Below, piece after piece: positions 37,401 through 47,100 of a DNA stretch of 64,000 nt. How positions within the stretch are numbered: position 1 is the first letter of the stretch; each line of letters opens with the position of its first letter. Where the stretch lies: assembly GCA_030141605.1 (NCBI GenBank), contig JAQGDQ010000093.1, positions 460,815-524,814 on the forward strand. The letters are read 5' to 3'. The notes under the pieces are model-generated. The model saw only the letters and a list, made by a program, of their open reading frames with translations, had not been told where the DNA came from and searched no databases. The position numbers and the translations under genes were made by a program. Source of the stretch: Tubiluchus corallicola (lineage: Eukaryota > Priapulida > Priapulimorpha > Priapulimorphida > Tubiluchidae).

Positions 37401-37913
37401 ATTTAAGCTGCTATTGCTGTTTGTGCGACTAAGTTGCAAGTGTTGTTCACTGTTTTCACATGGTGACAACTCATCTACATCCAGTTTCGTAACTACACTA
37501 GATTTACACACACTTGGCACAGTGCCAGATTCACCAATACCACTTCTACGCCGCAATCTTTTACTCACCGGATCGTCTGTAATTTCTTGTAATCGAGTTG
37601 ACACTTTTTCAGCATTTATCCACAATGCTTGAGATTCTAAATGTTTACCAGAACATTGTTCGGCGCTGGTCATGTGGACGTGATTCTCAACACGTTCATC
37701 GTCGCGAAATTTATCAATAAATCCTTCACGTGATCTGTTAACGCTAGAACTCTTTCTACGTCGCTTTTTATGCACAGTTTTTTTAAGAGTGTAACTGGCG
37801 CGAGCATACTCATTTGACTGAAGAAGGTCTGAGTTCGCATAACCAGCTTCACTGGTTACAGTTTCGCCACTTTCACTTTTTCCATGCGTCAACAACTTTG
37901 CTCCGCCGTCCAT
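16480..37913 (-). CDS. RSBN1: RSBN1/KDM9 (DPY-21-type) JmjC histone demethylase, eight exons, greatly expanded
   Basis: Nuclear protein of the RSBN1/RSBN1L/DPY-21 family. C. elegans DPY-21 removes H4K20me2; that activity here is inferred from family and motifs. Exons in transcript order: 37913-37142 (or -37136), 31240-31011, 27618-27527, 26513-21314, 20688-20492, 19574-19410, 18094-18001, 16740-16480 (stop). Every junction is GT-AG, and phases give 7011 nt and 2336 residues, against about 800 in vertebrate RSBN1. Order: basic Ser-rich N-terminus (1-257), His/Lys-rich segment (about 258-334), a low-complexity Ser/Lys/Thr/Glu region (about 366-1930), and the conserved domain (about 1932-2320). 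That domain has [36 protein letters not shown] and [12 protein letters not shown]. The last two supply the likely Fe(II) ligands: His 2192, Asp 2194, His 2290. It diverges from SET over 260 bp. Confidence 0.95.
18001..18094 (-). CDS. RSBN1: RSBN1 exon 7 (missed by simple ORF length)
   Basis: Only 94 nt, coding [16 protein letters not shown] then [15 protein letters not shown], a strongly conserved RSBN1 stretch. The donor GTAAGT follows CAG. The acceptor chosen is TTGCAATAG because it joins exon 6 as NQP-AAKDV, close to the family. An alternative acceptor 17 nt upstream (TTTCCAG) gives a different phase and brings the in-frame segment out of register unless a shifted junction is used. A three-copy 85-bp repeat begins just upstream on the transcript. 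Confidence 0.88.
18128..18375. repeat. 85-bp tandem repeat, three copies
   Basis: Copies begin at 18128, 18213 and 18298, each starting ACTTCAACTCACTTCTGAC. The copies include AATTGGCCGACCAGTGG and GAGCGAGTGA and are nearly identical, so the amplification is recent. The array lies directly upstream (transcript sense) of RSBN1 exon 7. Confidence 0.85.
18605..19313. mobile_element. Tigger-like element with poly-C run, RSBN1 intron
   Basis: Left end CAGACGAACCTCGTTATACC, right end the complement of CAGTCAAATCTCATTATAAT, so diverged inverted termini. A run of about 20 C lies near 18623-18642. The left flank is TA; the right flank is CA, so the duplication has decayed. No protein frame. Confidence 0.6.
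19410..19574 (-). CDS. RSBN1: RSBN1 exon 6 with HxD metal-binding motif
   Basis: Acceptor TTTACTTAG then AATGAGCGAG. It codes [20 protein letters not shown] and [14 protein letters not shown]. The His-Ala-Asp triplet matches the JmjC HxD iron-binding pair that is catalytic in DPY-21. The donor GTAAGT follows CAACC. Phase joins exon 5 through an Arg codon. Confidence 0.93.
19934..20422. mobile_element. CAGGGTT-terminus element, family D copy 1
   Basis: Begins CAGGGTTCTCACAGAATTTT and ends GGGTACCCTG. It is flanked by CAACAC on both sides, a 6-bp direct repeat. The interior repeats the words CCCTGACTTTT and is shared with 28764-29156, 42390-42715 (reverse) and the right edge of the window (63744-64000). 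A TA run sits at 20042-20061. No protein frame. Confidence 0.75.
20492..20688 (-). CDS. RSBN1: RSBN1 exon 5
   Basis: Acceptor TTGGCTTACAG then GTGGGCGG. It codes [20 protein letters not shown] then [20 protein letters not shown] and [14 protein letters not shown], all readily aligned by eye to the RSBN1 conserved region. It ends KKSPHKKR with a split Arg codon at the GTAGAT donor. Confidence 0.93.
21314..26513 (-). CDS. RSBN1: RSBN1 giant exon 4 (5.2 kb)
   Basis: Acceptor TATTTTTTCAG at 26514 and donor GTAAGC after GAG at 21314. It is open throughout for 1733 codons. Most is low-complexity, rich in Ser, Lys, Thr, Glu and Ala, with no recognised domain; there are basic clusters such as [14 protein letters not shown] and HKKRSRS-like segments. 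The last 167 codons enter the conserved domain ([18 protein letters not shown], then [17 protein letters not shown]). The region upstream of the first Met at 26263 is also coding, because the frame stays open to the acceptor. Confidence 0.95.
26939..27437. mobile_element. hAT-like short element, RSBN1 intron 3
   Basis: Left end CAGTAGTTCCCAACATTTT and right end AAGGTTGGGAACCCATGCCCTG are inverted copies. The text GCGACCCCACGAA occurs near both ends. The 8-bp flanks do not match, so it is old or one edge is misplaced. It lies between RSBN1 exons 3 and 4. Confidence 0.6.
27527..27618 (-). CDS. RSBN1: RSBN1 exon 3 (92 nt)
   Basis: Acceptor GTCATTTTAG, then codons for [20 protein letters not shown] and [10 protein letters not shown], ending in a split Arg codon at donor GTAAGC. 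Not conserved enough to recognise alone. It is supported by its splice sites and because it joins exons 2 and 4 in frame. Confidence 0.8.
27828..28337. mobile_element. hAT family A copy 3, truncated, with transposase N-terminal remnant
   Basis: Starts CAGTGGCAGCACCCC after an internal loss and is collinear with the copy at 5059 up to AAAACAATGGCTAGAAA, where it stops without a right terminus. At 28139 an ATG opens a frame, [20 protein letters not shown] then [11 protein letters not shown], alignable by eye with the start of ZMYM1-like hAT transposases. Confidence 0.75.
28764..29156. mobile_element. CAGGGTT-terminus element, family D copy 2
   Basis: Begins CAGGGTTCCCACAGGATTTC and ends CCGCGGGAACCCTG, a good inverted pair. 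It is flanked by ATATTA on both sides, again 6 bp. Same interior as 19934-20422. Confidence 0.75.
29550..30194. mobile_element. TTAA-type element, family E copy 1 (RSBN1 intron 2)
   Basis: Shares a long interior with copies at 32954-33625, 46690-47306, 48788-49286 and, reversed, about 41850-42164, including TTTTTGCATACAGGGCTTGC and CTTCCCCTGATTTA. It ends in CCTTTAA. The left end is diverged. No protein frame. Confidence 0.7.
30350..30993. mobile_element. Inverted-repeat element, family G copy 2
   Basis: Left terminus TGCTTGTAAACCAAAATCGT and the right terminus, the complement of TGCTTGCATACCAAAATCAT, form inverted repeats of about 32 bp. The right end lies 17 bp from the RSBN1 exon 2 splice donor. 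Same family as 7167-7720. Confidence 0.75.
31011..31240 (-). CDS. RSBN1: RSBN1 exon 2, histidine-rich
   Basis: Acceptor TTTTTACATGCAG and donor GTATCT. It codes [18 protein letters not shown], then a His/Lys/Arg-rich tract ([14 protein letters not shown] and similar, about 30 residues), then [15 protein letters not shown]. His/Lys-rich tracts in this position are typical of RSBN1 proteins and may help nuclear or chromatin targeting (inference). A family G transposon ends 17 bp past the donor. Confidence 0.88.
31311..32953. repeat. Mosaic of decayed TTAA-type repeats in RSBN1 intron 1
   Basis: Starts with CTTTAAAGGAAAGGCCAATC. It contains a segment at about 32046-32265 whose ends (TTAAAGCAGAACCAGACTG and its diverged complement) are long inverted repeats, related to 33662-33912. 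AT-rich simple sequence occurs around 32680-32760. Boundaries are approximate; no gene is seen. Confidence 0.5.
32954..33625. mobile_element. TTAA-type element, family E copy 2 (RSBN1 intron 1)
   Basis: TTAA at both edges, starting TTAAAACACAAGAAAACCCT and ending CCTTTTCTGGTCTTTTAA. The interior is collinear with 29550-30194. Confidence 0.72.
33662..33912. mobile_element. TTAA-flanked short element, family F
   Basis: Starts TTAAAGGAAGACAGG and ends GGTCCGGTTCTGCTTTAA. It contains ATTTCAACAGCAAAAATATT, also found reversed near 7940 and related to 46430-46500. Its right half is similar, inverted, to 32046-32110. No protein frame. Confidence 0.6.
34406..34479. repeat. (AT)n microsatellite
   Basis: About 37 perfect AT dinucleotides in RSBN1 intron 1. 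Confidence 0.97.
35035..36216 (+). pseudogene. 5'-truncated LINE reverse transcriptase fragment
   Basis: Open from the first inserted base ([19 protein letters not shown]) to the TAA at 36216; the first Met is at 35092. It shows RT palm motifs [26 protein letters not shown] and the catalytic box FADD (residues 113-116 from that Met). Then come SYLGS, a thumb region and the C-terminal GHILRL and [12 protein letters not shown]. The endonuclease and early RT fingers are missing, so it cannot move by itself. No stop or frameshift interrupts it, which fits recent arrival. It is probably not expressed as a host gene. Confidence 0.92.
35035..36230 (+). mobile_element. Recent 5'-truncated LINE (non-LTR retrotransposon), RTE-like
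   Basis: Insertion of 1196 bp flanked by a perfect 12-bp duplication, TTAAACGTGTGA (35023-35034 and 36231-36242). It carries the 3' part of a reverse-transcriptase frame and ends right after the stop with ACTAAGGTCTAAGGTAAGG, a short tandem-type tail rather than poly(A). The 5' end is cut inside the RT domain, as expected of incomplete target-primed reverse transcription. It lies in RSBN1 intron 1, antisense to that gene. The RTE-like label rests on the C-terminal [15 protein letters not shown] and the tail; the clade is not certain. Confidence 0.93.
37142..37913 (-). CDS. RSBN1: RSBN1 exon 1 with start codon
   Basis: The ATG at 37913 begins [17 protein letters not shown]; it is the first Met of an open frame of 268 codons facing the SET promoter. 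The exon has basic clusters ([32 protein letters not shown]), likely nuclear localisation signals. Two donors, GTATGG (exon end 37142) and GTATAA (37136), lie 6 nt apart in the same phase, so splicing could include or omit two residues. Confidence 0.88.
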
Positions 37914-38173
37914 TTTGAAGCTATGAGCAAGATGCTGGGGCGATTCAGCATACTTTCAAGTAATCTGCGAGTTTATTGGTTTAGTTTAAATATGTGTTTA
38001 AGGTTGCCTAGCCTTCTCAGCCATTTAGAAGTGACGACACAAGTACGCGTCTTTTATGGTTGAATTCTGGGTAGAGTTTGTCTGCGCATGCTCGCCAAGC
38101 ACGGTGCACCAAGTTTTGAATGGTGAATTGGTTTTTAGGTTAATTTTCTAGGTTTTAACGATTATTTAAAATA
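37914..38173. promoter_or_regulatory. Shared bidirectional promoter, RSBN1 (-) / SET (+)
   Basis: The two start codons are 260 bp apart and diverge. The interval holds CTGCGCATGCTC (38082-38093), one base off the NRF1 palindrome TGCGCATGCGC, and AAGTGACGACAC with a CRE half-site. CpG dinucleotides are more frequent here than in surrounding introns. No clear TATA box. Transcription start sites cannot be placed. Confidence 0.7.
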
Positions 38174-41100
38174 ATGGCTACGGATTCTGCTACGCCCAAG
38201 AAGGTGCGAAAAATGGATGGTACTGGCGACGTGGGAGACGTAGAAGAAAACAGGGATTATGACAGCGAGACGCAAAAAGCTTTGGAAGAAATCGATGCAT
38301 GCCAGAACGAGATTGATGCTTTGAATGAAAAAGCCAGCGAGGAAATTCTCAAAGTAGAGCAGAAATATAATAAATTGAGGAGACCATACTTCGATAAGAG
38401 AAACGATTTGATAAGGAAAATACCAAATTTCTGGGTTACAGCCGTATCCTTTTATTATTAGCATTATTTCACCGAGATTGAACAGTCATGGTACCGGTAA
38501 CATGCTTTGTTCGTGTTTGCGTGGTCGGCGCCATTACTGTAAGGCATTGTGTATTGCACTAAATAATTATTCTATAAATGTGGTCGGTAGCTCAGGTTTC
38601 AATTTTTTTTGTTTATTTGGTGCCTTTATGTTACTGATAGTTTAAACCTGTGTAGTTTTATTGAATAACTTCTGTAAATTTTTGGTGAAAATTGGTTTTT
38701 CAAACCTGGTTTTGTTTAGCAGTATTAATTGTTGGTTGAAAATGCTTATATTTGCTCAGCTTATTGGTTAAATTACAAACTATTTTTGCATTGCTTTTTT
38801 GTTTATTAAGTGGATACATTAGTGTCTAGATACTGGTTACGTATGATAAGTAAAGATTTAATTTTTTACTTGGTTACTTTGAAAGTAGTTACAGCCTATT
38901 ATTTCAACAGTGTTTCAAGTGTTACTACTATAAAAAGTGATAACCTAGATATAATACGTAGTTACATAGATGAAAACTGTTACATAAATCATAAAAAACT
39001 AACTTTACTAACAATTAATAGTTAAAAATTGCTTTAATTTTATTCCATTTATTTTTAACTACTGCGTTGATACATACGAATTTTTTGTAACTTGGCTTTG
39101 TAACATTTGCAAACAAATTTTTGCCACGTGAGATTTTTTTAAAAAAATTGTCAATTATTTTATGACAGTCTAGGCTTTGTTTAAAGTTATTTTTTATTAT
39201 TTAATTTAAAGGGAGAATATAATTTGATAGATTTAATATTAGATTATAGTGGTGCTCATAAGCCACTGACACAGCAGTATCTAGTTTTTTGCTTGATTAA
39301 CTGTTGTGTTTACCTGTTAAAGAGCAGATTTCTTTTGTTTTAGAATTCTGCCTGCCCAATTTCTACAATTGAAATATTTGCACACTTCAGAAATATTTTT
39401 ACTATAATATTTATTGTGTAATGATTTTTTTGTTTTTATTATTTTTGAGTTTAATTTTTGCACCATCAACAAAATATTTTAGCTCAAAATGTGTTTGAAT
39501 TACATTTACTTACTAAATTGATTCGAATTGCAAGTTTCTTAGGACATTCAGTTCGTTTTAAAAGCCTTCCTTTGCCAAATTAAATAGGTTGACCTTTGAC
39601 TTTTGACCAAAATAGTTGGCAATAAAGCCCGAACCATAGTTTTTATATTGAAAATTTTGAACTTATTTTTGCAGTTTGGCTAGAAAGTGCTGTAACTGCA
39701 AAATTTTGATGTGTTGATTGCTGTGTCAACAGCAGTTTTCTGCTATATGTGTATGTGATTGTGGCACCATCTAGTAGGCATTATTTGAAAATAACTGTTG
39801 TCACATTATGAATACAGTAGGCACCGCTTAATGGACTCACTTTGGGACCGAAGTGTTTTGACCCAATTAACCAATTGAACCTATTAACTGATGGGTGCAG
39901 ATTTACTGGTACAGAAGTATGAGTCAACAGCTTAGTTTGCACTGCAAAGGTCTTTAATGAATTTTAGAAACTAAGTAATGCCTAAATTCCTTTTTGCAGT
40001 TAAAAATTAGAAAAAATATTTCAAAATATTAATTTATATAAGTGAATTAGCAATAAATTAAAAAGTTCACGTTTCTAAATAACACAAGTCTGTTTATTTG
40101 CAAAAATACAAAAATTCCTTCAAAGTCGGCTGCTTCATTTTATCATCCAGGAATTCTTGGGGAACAAGGTTAATTGCAGTGGACGGGTGGGTGAAAGTAA
40201 ACCATTAGGCTAGCATATTAGTGTGTGATAAACGTTCTTTCTTACAAACAAAATGGTAGCATGATTGTTTCTATGTATATTATAGGACAAAAGTGAACTA
40301 AGATGATATAAAAGTCCAACGCTTAATTATATTATTAAGACGAAAGTGTCTTATTGAAGCATGTGAAGCAAAAATATTGAGTCAATTATGCATAGTTATT
40401 TGAGTCATTTACCGACAGTTTTTATGTACATTTAAATAGAAGTGGCCCATACCAGGCGTTTTTAAGTCAATTAAGCGATTGAGTCTATTAAGCGATGACT
40501 ACTGTAGTATTATTTACCGTACAAGCCTGCACAGAATTATTTAACTGTGCTACCAAATAGAACCATTTTTATCCACTGTCAAATTTTGTTTCATGCTGAC
40601 AATATCACTACTATAATATTTTTGTAACTTAAAAAAACTGGCGTAATGATTTAATTTTTCTTTTTGCTGTCTTTGTGAATTATATTATTTAATTTGCCCT
40701 TGTATATTTGTCCAATCCTAGATCAGATCTTGCTCCCAGTTTTTTTAGCCAAGGCCAATATTTTGTTAGTCACAGTAAATTGACTAAGTCAATATAAATG
40801 TCCATTTCCGCTTGGATTATTAATATTCCGAAATCATTGTAAATGCCTGTTCTGACTTAGCTTATTACTGTCTTGAAGTCACTGTAAATGTCTGTTTTGA
40901 CTTAGCTTATTAATGTTAAAAAATTGTCGTTAATGTATGTTTTTGACTTAGTTTATTAATGTTCAAAAGTTGCTGTTAATATATGTTTTTGACTTAGTTT
41001 ATTAATGTTCAAAAGTTGCTGTTAATGTCTAATTGAAAGCTTGCAGCTTAAGTACATTCTCCAAGAATTTCAGTTGTGATACTTCCTTTTGCTATGATGG

Positions 41101-44100
41101 CTGACTTTTTTGAAATGTTATTTATAAGGTGTGTGAGTAATGCTGGTATTCTAATTTAGCTAAAAAAGTTGCTGCTTATTAACATTTCTGGATTTGAAGC
41201 CAGGTTGTCAGAGCATTTTTCTTTTGACTGAGTTGATTAATATGCTATGCTCCATTTTTTGGGGGAAATAATATTAGTGTTTTTTTTAAATATTATTACT
41301 ATTTATAGCTGGTTTGTACTTAAAATTGTGCATTGCTGGTAGGTACCTACGTGCTTTTTCTTAGGACATGTATGTTAAGAAATACTGACACCAACAAAGC
41401 AGTAAATGTAGCTACAAAATTTATTTTGGACGTGTTGGTCGTCGTAGGAGTCATCACCTCATTTTGGATCTGCTGACGATGGTCGCTTCTATGGCTGAAA
41501 CGTCCAGAGTAAAGTTTATTGCTACTTTTGCTGCTTTGTTGGGCGTTAGTATTTTTTATAGGACTGATTTCAAATAATAAGAGTTTCTCCAGATGCATAT
41601 TCTACCTTTTGTAGGCATTTCAGTCCAATCATTTATGAATTCTGTCTTCAGTATTTCCTGTACTCTCCATAGCCAGTTTTTGCTCTATAATTTTCTTCTA
41701 CATTTTTGAAGAACGATCGTTATCTGTTTTTCATGACATGCACGATTAGGGATATTAATTTTGTCTTTTCACATTTTTTTGGACTTCCTGTTGCAGTTGT
41801 TGTAGCATGACTTTGATATTATGCATTTCATACTTAACAATTTTTACCAGTTAAGAGTTAGTATTTTTAATCTTATTGACAAGATACAGTAATTTTAAAT
41901 TTTTGTTTAGTTAATGATGTATGTGCTACAAATGCCCTGATGTTTTTTTAAATTTTTATAGAATGTTATCTAAACTTGTTTCAAATGATTTATTGTCAAA
42001 ATGCCTGTGTCTAACGGTCATTGATGGTGTTTAAATTTACATATTTTATACAGCGTTATTGCTGACGCTAGTCTGATATGATAAAGGCAGTATGTAAGTG
42101 ATATAAAATTTCAAGACGATTTTTTAAAGCTTTATGTAAGTTGGGGTACTTTCTTGTGCTTTAAATATGAAACAATGTTGCTTATAATGGATTTGAATTG
42201 TTTACTCTGTTTTTCCTTGACTCTCCTGATACCAGTTTGTAAATCACCCTCAGATCTCCGCCATCCTTGATGAAGAAGAAGAAGAGTGTCTTCATTATCT
42301 TACTAAGGTAAGAAGTTCTCGTTAAACCGTGATGCAGGGTTGATGCAATTCAGGGAACGTTCAGATTCATACGTTCATACATACAATCAAGGCTCTCCTG
42401 GAAAGTCAGGGAAAAAGATAATTTGGTAAAAAGTTAGGGAAAATGATGAAAATGGGGCGAAAAGTCAGGGAAATTGGAAAGGGTTGCAACATATTTTTCA
42501 ACTATTCGTGTTCAAGTAAAATTTTGCAATGGCAGACTCCCAGTTTCGATTTCTGCTCCAAAAATAATGATCGGCCAACACATTATGCGTCAGTATGTAT
42601 ACACAAAAATGTTTGGATATGTATACTGGTAATGCAATTTCTGCTTATCTTGGTCCTGGAAGACCAATATTTGGTCAGGGAAATTTATTTTAAAATTCTG
42701 TGGCAACCCTCCTGTAGTATTATTTGTAGTTCTTGACCTTTTTGCTCCAAAAAGAGGCCACCTGGAAGAGCCATCCATCTGTTAGTATGAATGTGCATTG
42801 TTTTGGTTCGTACAATTCTTTTTTTGAAGCTTAGGAGTCTACTAATGTTAATCATGTACAGTTCAATAGTATATTAAGTTTTCATTTGAATATTTGTAAA
42901 ATTTAAAAAAACATTTGCATTCCTAAAGTTTTTCGATCGAGTGAGGCTGATTAATGTTTTTTCATGTTTGCCTTCGAATGTGTACATTAATTTGAAAACT
43001 TTCCTAATTATACTACAGTAAGTCTTCACTTAACGACTCCCTGCTTAGCGACGTTTCGTTTTAACGACGCTAATTGTTTAACACCTTAACGTCGCTTGTT
43101 TCGTTTTAACGACAACACTAAAATCTTATTTACTGCGCTTGTACTCGGTCAAGAGGCCCGCCACTTAACCCAGATCCGTAGCTGAACAAAACCGGCAGCA
43201 GACAATCAGCTACAGCTGTAGGCAGGCTATGGTGATTCATCGCTTAGATTTAGATATAATTATTCTTGATAAAAGTCAAGAGTTTCTGCTTATAAAACTC
43301 TCTGCTGTTACATAGTTAATTACTGAGTTTACCTCATTTTAGCTGCCACAATCACAACACTAATTATGCATTAGGCTTATTTTAATTAAAAAAACTCTTA
43401 AGCAATAAACCATATAAAGTGTTTGATTTATGAGCCAAATGTTACTGATTTTTCTCCTGCAAGATAACTGAACCTTTTAACACAGCCATTCTTAGTGGTT
43501 TTTGTCCCACTGCAAGCAACTGAACTTTTTACATAACAAGCAGTATTGATTTTTTGCTCCTGGAAGGCAAATGAATGCTTTTAAGTTGCTTCTTTTAGAA
43601 ATATGCTTCATTCAGCAACGTTTCGCTTAACCACGTGTTTTACTGGAATGCATTAGTGTCGTTATGCGAAGGCTTACTGTACGTTGAAAGCAAGTAATAA
43701 CAAGTATGTTATTTTGAATAATATACAAGTTATGGTGTATACTACATAGTCGCGATATATATTTATTCTGTGCAATTTGTTACTTTACGACTTATAAAGT
43801 AAGTACAACCAAGTTTTTGTATACTGTATATCTTTTTTACAACATGTTTCTGTATGAACTTGATTTGCATTTTTGCCACCAGGTAGAGGTAGAGGAATTT
43901 GAAGACATCAAATCCGGCTACCGAATCAAGTTTGTTTTTGACGAGAATCCGTTTTTCAATGACCGTGAACTTTGTAAAGAATTCCATCTCGGGCAATCTG
44001 GTTGGTACTTTTATAAAGTTCTTTTTTCTACTCGTGAAAATTTTTGGTTAAAGTTTACTATTCCCCACACACAAGAACTTAGTTCGTGAGGCGGGTTAGG

Positions 44101-47100
44101 GTGAGGATATTTAAATTGTGTGGGGAATTGTAAATGGCCGAGTAGTGCTGCCGCTTATACCATAATTATCAGAACATATACGTTCATGATACAAAAAAAA
44201 GACTATACAATTATCGATTATTATGCGATAATTTAGTAATGCGAAACTAAAAAACAGCGTGAAAAAATGTGCCTTGAAAAAATTCTGCGCTGCTAACCCG
44301 TGTGAAATAAACAAACTGATTTCAAGTGATTTTAGATATTCCAAGATTCAGCTTTAAGCATTCACAAAGCTTTAAAAAAATCTTCCCTTCCTACTGACAT
44401 CTTTTGAGCTCACGAGATAAAATAGAAACAAATTTTTGTGGCCGGTCTTTGCTACAAACCTGTCCGAATCTTCAACAAAATGGTTTCCCAGTCCCGCCAT
44501 GAATTCGGTCACAGCTGCAGCATTGTCAGCCTGTTTTTGCAAAGAGGAAGCCAAACTGCATAGTGGCCTAAAATGGCCGGCCTAAAATGCATAATTGCAA
44601 TAACTAAAAAATTTTCTAATTGGTAGTTAATAAAAAACAAATACAGACTGTCATGAACTAATTATTAAGAGTGATGGAACTCTTCGTATCTAGGTGACCC
44701 AGCATCCAAATCCACTCCTATCAACTGGAAGGAGGGCATGGACCTGACGCAGAGACAGCAGGCGCAAGCTGCGAAGAACAGCCGGAAACGACCACATCAG
44801 CCAAGAACTTTCTTCAGTTGGTTCACAGACCACGGCGACGCGTCTGCCGACGACATTGCAGAGGTTGGGCATTAAATTTAGTTGAATAAACTGTTCTGCT
44901 CTTAAAGCTTGGTGCACGCGGAGCATAAAAAAGCCAAACAATTTTCTTTCCACTTACTTTGCAGTCGTTTCGTGTTTGTCTGTACTACACGTGTTTTAGA
45001 TGTGCAGTCTGCCACATTTTTGGAATCTCGGACCTTGTCCACGATGTTTTTTATGGATCTGCGGACCCGGCAGAGTTGCGAATGCAGCCTATTTCTTAAC
45101 TATAGTTTCTGTGTTCTGCTTTAAAGGAAAAGCCGAGTCTTCTGGGAAGTTAAGCTTATTTGAAAATTCGCAAAAAAATGTTAGAAGGATTTGGTAATAA
45201 AGCTGCAGTAAGCACCTAGTGAAATTGTTAAGATCACTTTAACGTCGTGATCACTTCACGCTTGGACGCTACCATTTTCAATGCCCATTCTTCCAATGAC
45301 GCCATTCGTCTTGAAGAAAAGTAGCGCACTGTCAATCTTCATCCAAAAGTAAGTTTTTACAAAAACAATGATATCATTAAACATTTAAACATTTAGCACG
45401 GGCTGCCATTTTCTTCAATCATATGTGACTAACATCACCCACACATGAGAAACAAAGGGCACACACGAAGTAGAATTCTATAACAGGTGCTACACGTGCT
45501 CCCATTTTCTTATATGAAATGTAACTAACATCACCCACACACGAGAAACAAAAAACACACAGCAGTTCAGTTTCAGCTTGTTAAAACAATTATTCTGTTA
45601 CTCTGTCGGCGTCTTCTGGCCAAGTTGAAAGTTATTATATTATCGACCGTAACTGGTTTTTATTACATAGCGGGCAAGAGAATTTGTCAAAAAGCAAAGA
45701 AAAGTATTAATAATCTTACGGATTGGACTTACGGATTTTTGTACCAGTTAATGAGGTGTTTGTTTTTGCTTTAGGTGATCAAAGATGATATGTGGCCAAA
45801 CCCGTTACAATATTTCCTAGTCTCCGACATCGAGGTCGATGAAAATGGTCTGGGAGATGAGAGGTACGTACATATGCGGCTCGAATTGTATTTTTTCTTA
45901 CTCGCTCTTGTACCTGTGTGGTGTTGTACAGTAGTACTGCTAGTGCGTTGATGTTTTATAGGCTTGTACCCAATTAGGAATAACCAGAATCCTAATCTAA
46001 GCCAAATCCCAATTTTATAATGATTTTCGAATCCGGATCAAATCTGCACCTCAGTTCGAAATAATTTTCGAATCTATATTAAATCTGAATCTGAATTTAA
46101 AGCATTCTTCGAAATCGAATGGAATTCCAATGTCGATTTTTTTGGTATTTCTTTAAACAGCATCTGATTCGAATGTCTTGGGGTGCCATTACCTGGGCGA
46201 CGAGAAACTATTCGAATGGCTTGGGGGGGGGGTGCCGTTACCTGAGCGACAAGAAACCATGTTCATTTAAGCAATGTTGAGCAGCGTTGTGCTAGAGTAA
46301 GACAAGAAATTTTTGCTCAAAACTAGCAGCTAAATTCATGATGTGGTATGTGCTTTTGTGTAGGATTTCATGAGCTGGATATGCTGAAACTGAATATGAC
46401 AACATTTACAGTTGCACTGTATTTCAAATGTTGCTTTCGCAAACACGTGCAACACGCTCGTGGAATATTTTTGCTGTTGAAAATTATATTAGTTTGTGGT
46501 CTCATCAATAGTTGGGCTCGCCCGCCGTTAATTAAGTTTTTAATCTACCATTTAATTATCAGAAACTCATTTGCAGTGTTAATTGTTTTAAAATGTTTAC
46601 TTTTTATGGGATGTGAAAAGGGATTGTATAGAAAAATCATCCTGTCTTCCTTTAAGATATGTCTGATGAAAGAGGAGACTTTTTTATTTTAGTACCACTT
46701 ACATACTACCTTTTTGCATACAGGGCTTGCATCACCCTCAATGCTGTATAAAACTTGTAAGTTTAAGCTCCCGCGATGACCATTTAGGTGATAAGTCATT
46801 TGAAACAAGTTTAGATAACATTGTGTAAAGTTTGAAAAAATAATCAGAGGATTCTAAGCACACATTACTAAATAAGTAAAATTTTAAATTACTGTATCTT
46901 GTCAATAAGATTAAAAATACGTTTTTTGGTTAATGAGTGGTGCACCCAGGAAGGTGGGTCAACAAGATTTTACCAATAGGTGGAAGCGTTTTAAATAATT
47001 AATAATTTTCTTTTTTTAGTTATATAATCAAGCAAGTAAGCAAAATGCTAAGTAATAAAACTTTGTATAGAAAGTTTTTTGGGACATAATTTAATATTTC

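Noticed and set aside
39765-39782. Second CTCF-like site (complement of ACTAGATGGTGCC)
   Set aside because: Several mismatches to the core, so not counted as support for insulation.
46348-46692. 114-codon frame resembling the minus-strand frame at 7836-8045
   Set aside because: The likeness is DNA-level between two copies of a repeat, found in opposite orientations; residues are hydrophobic and unrecognised.
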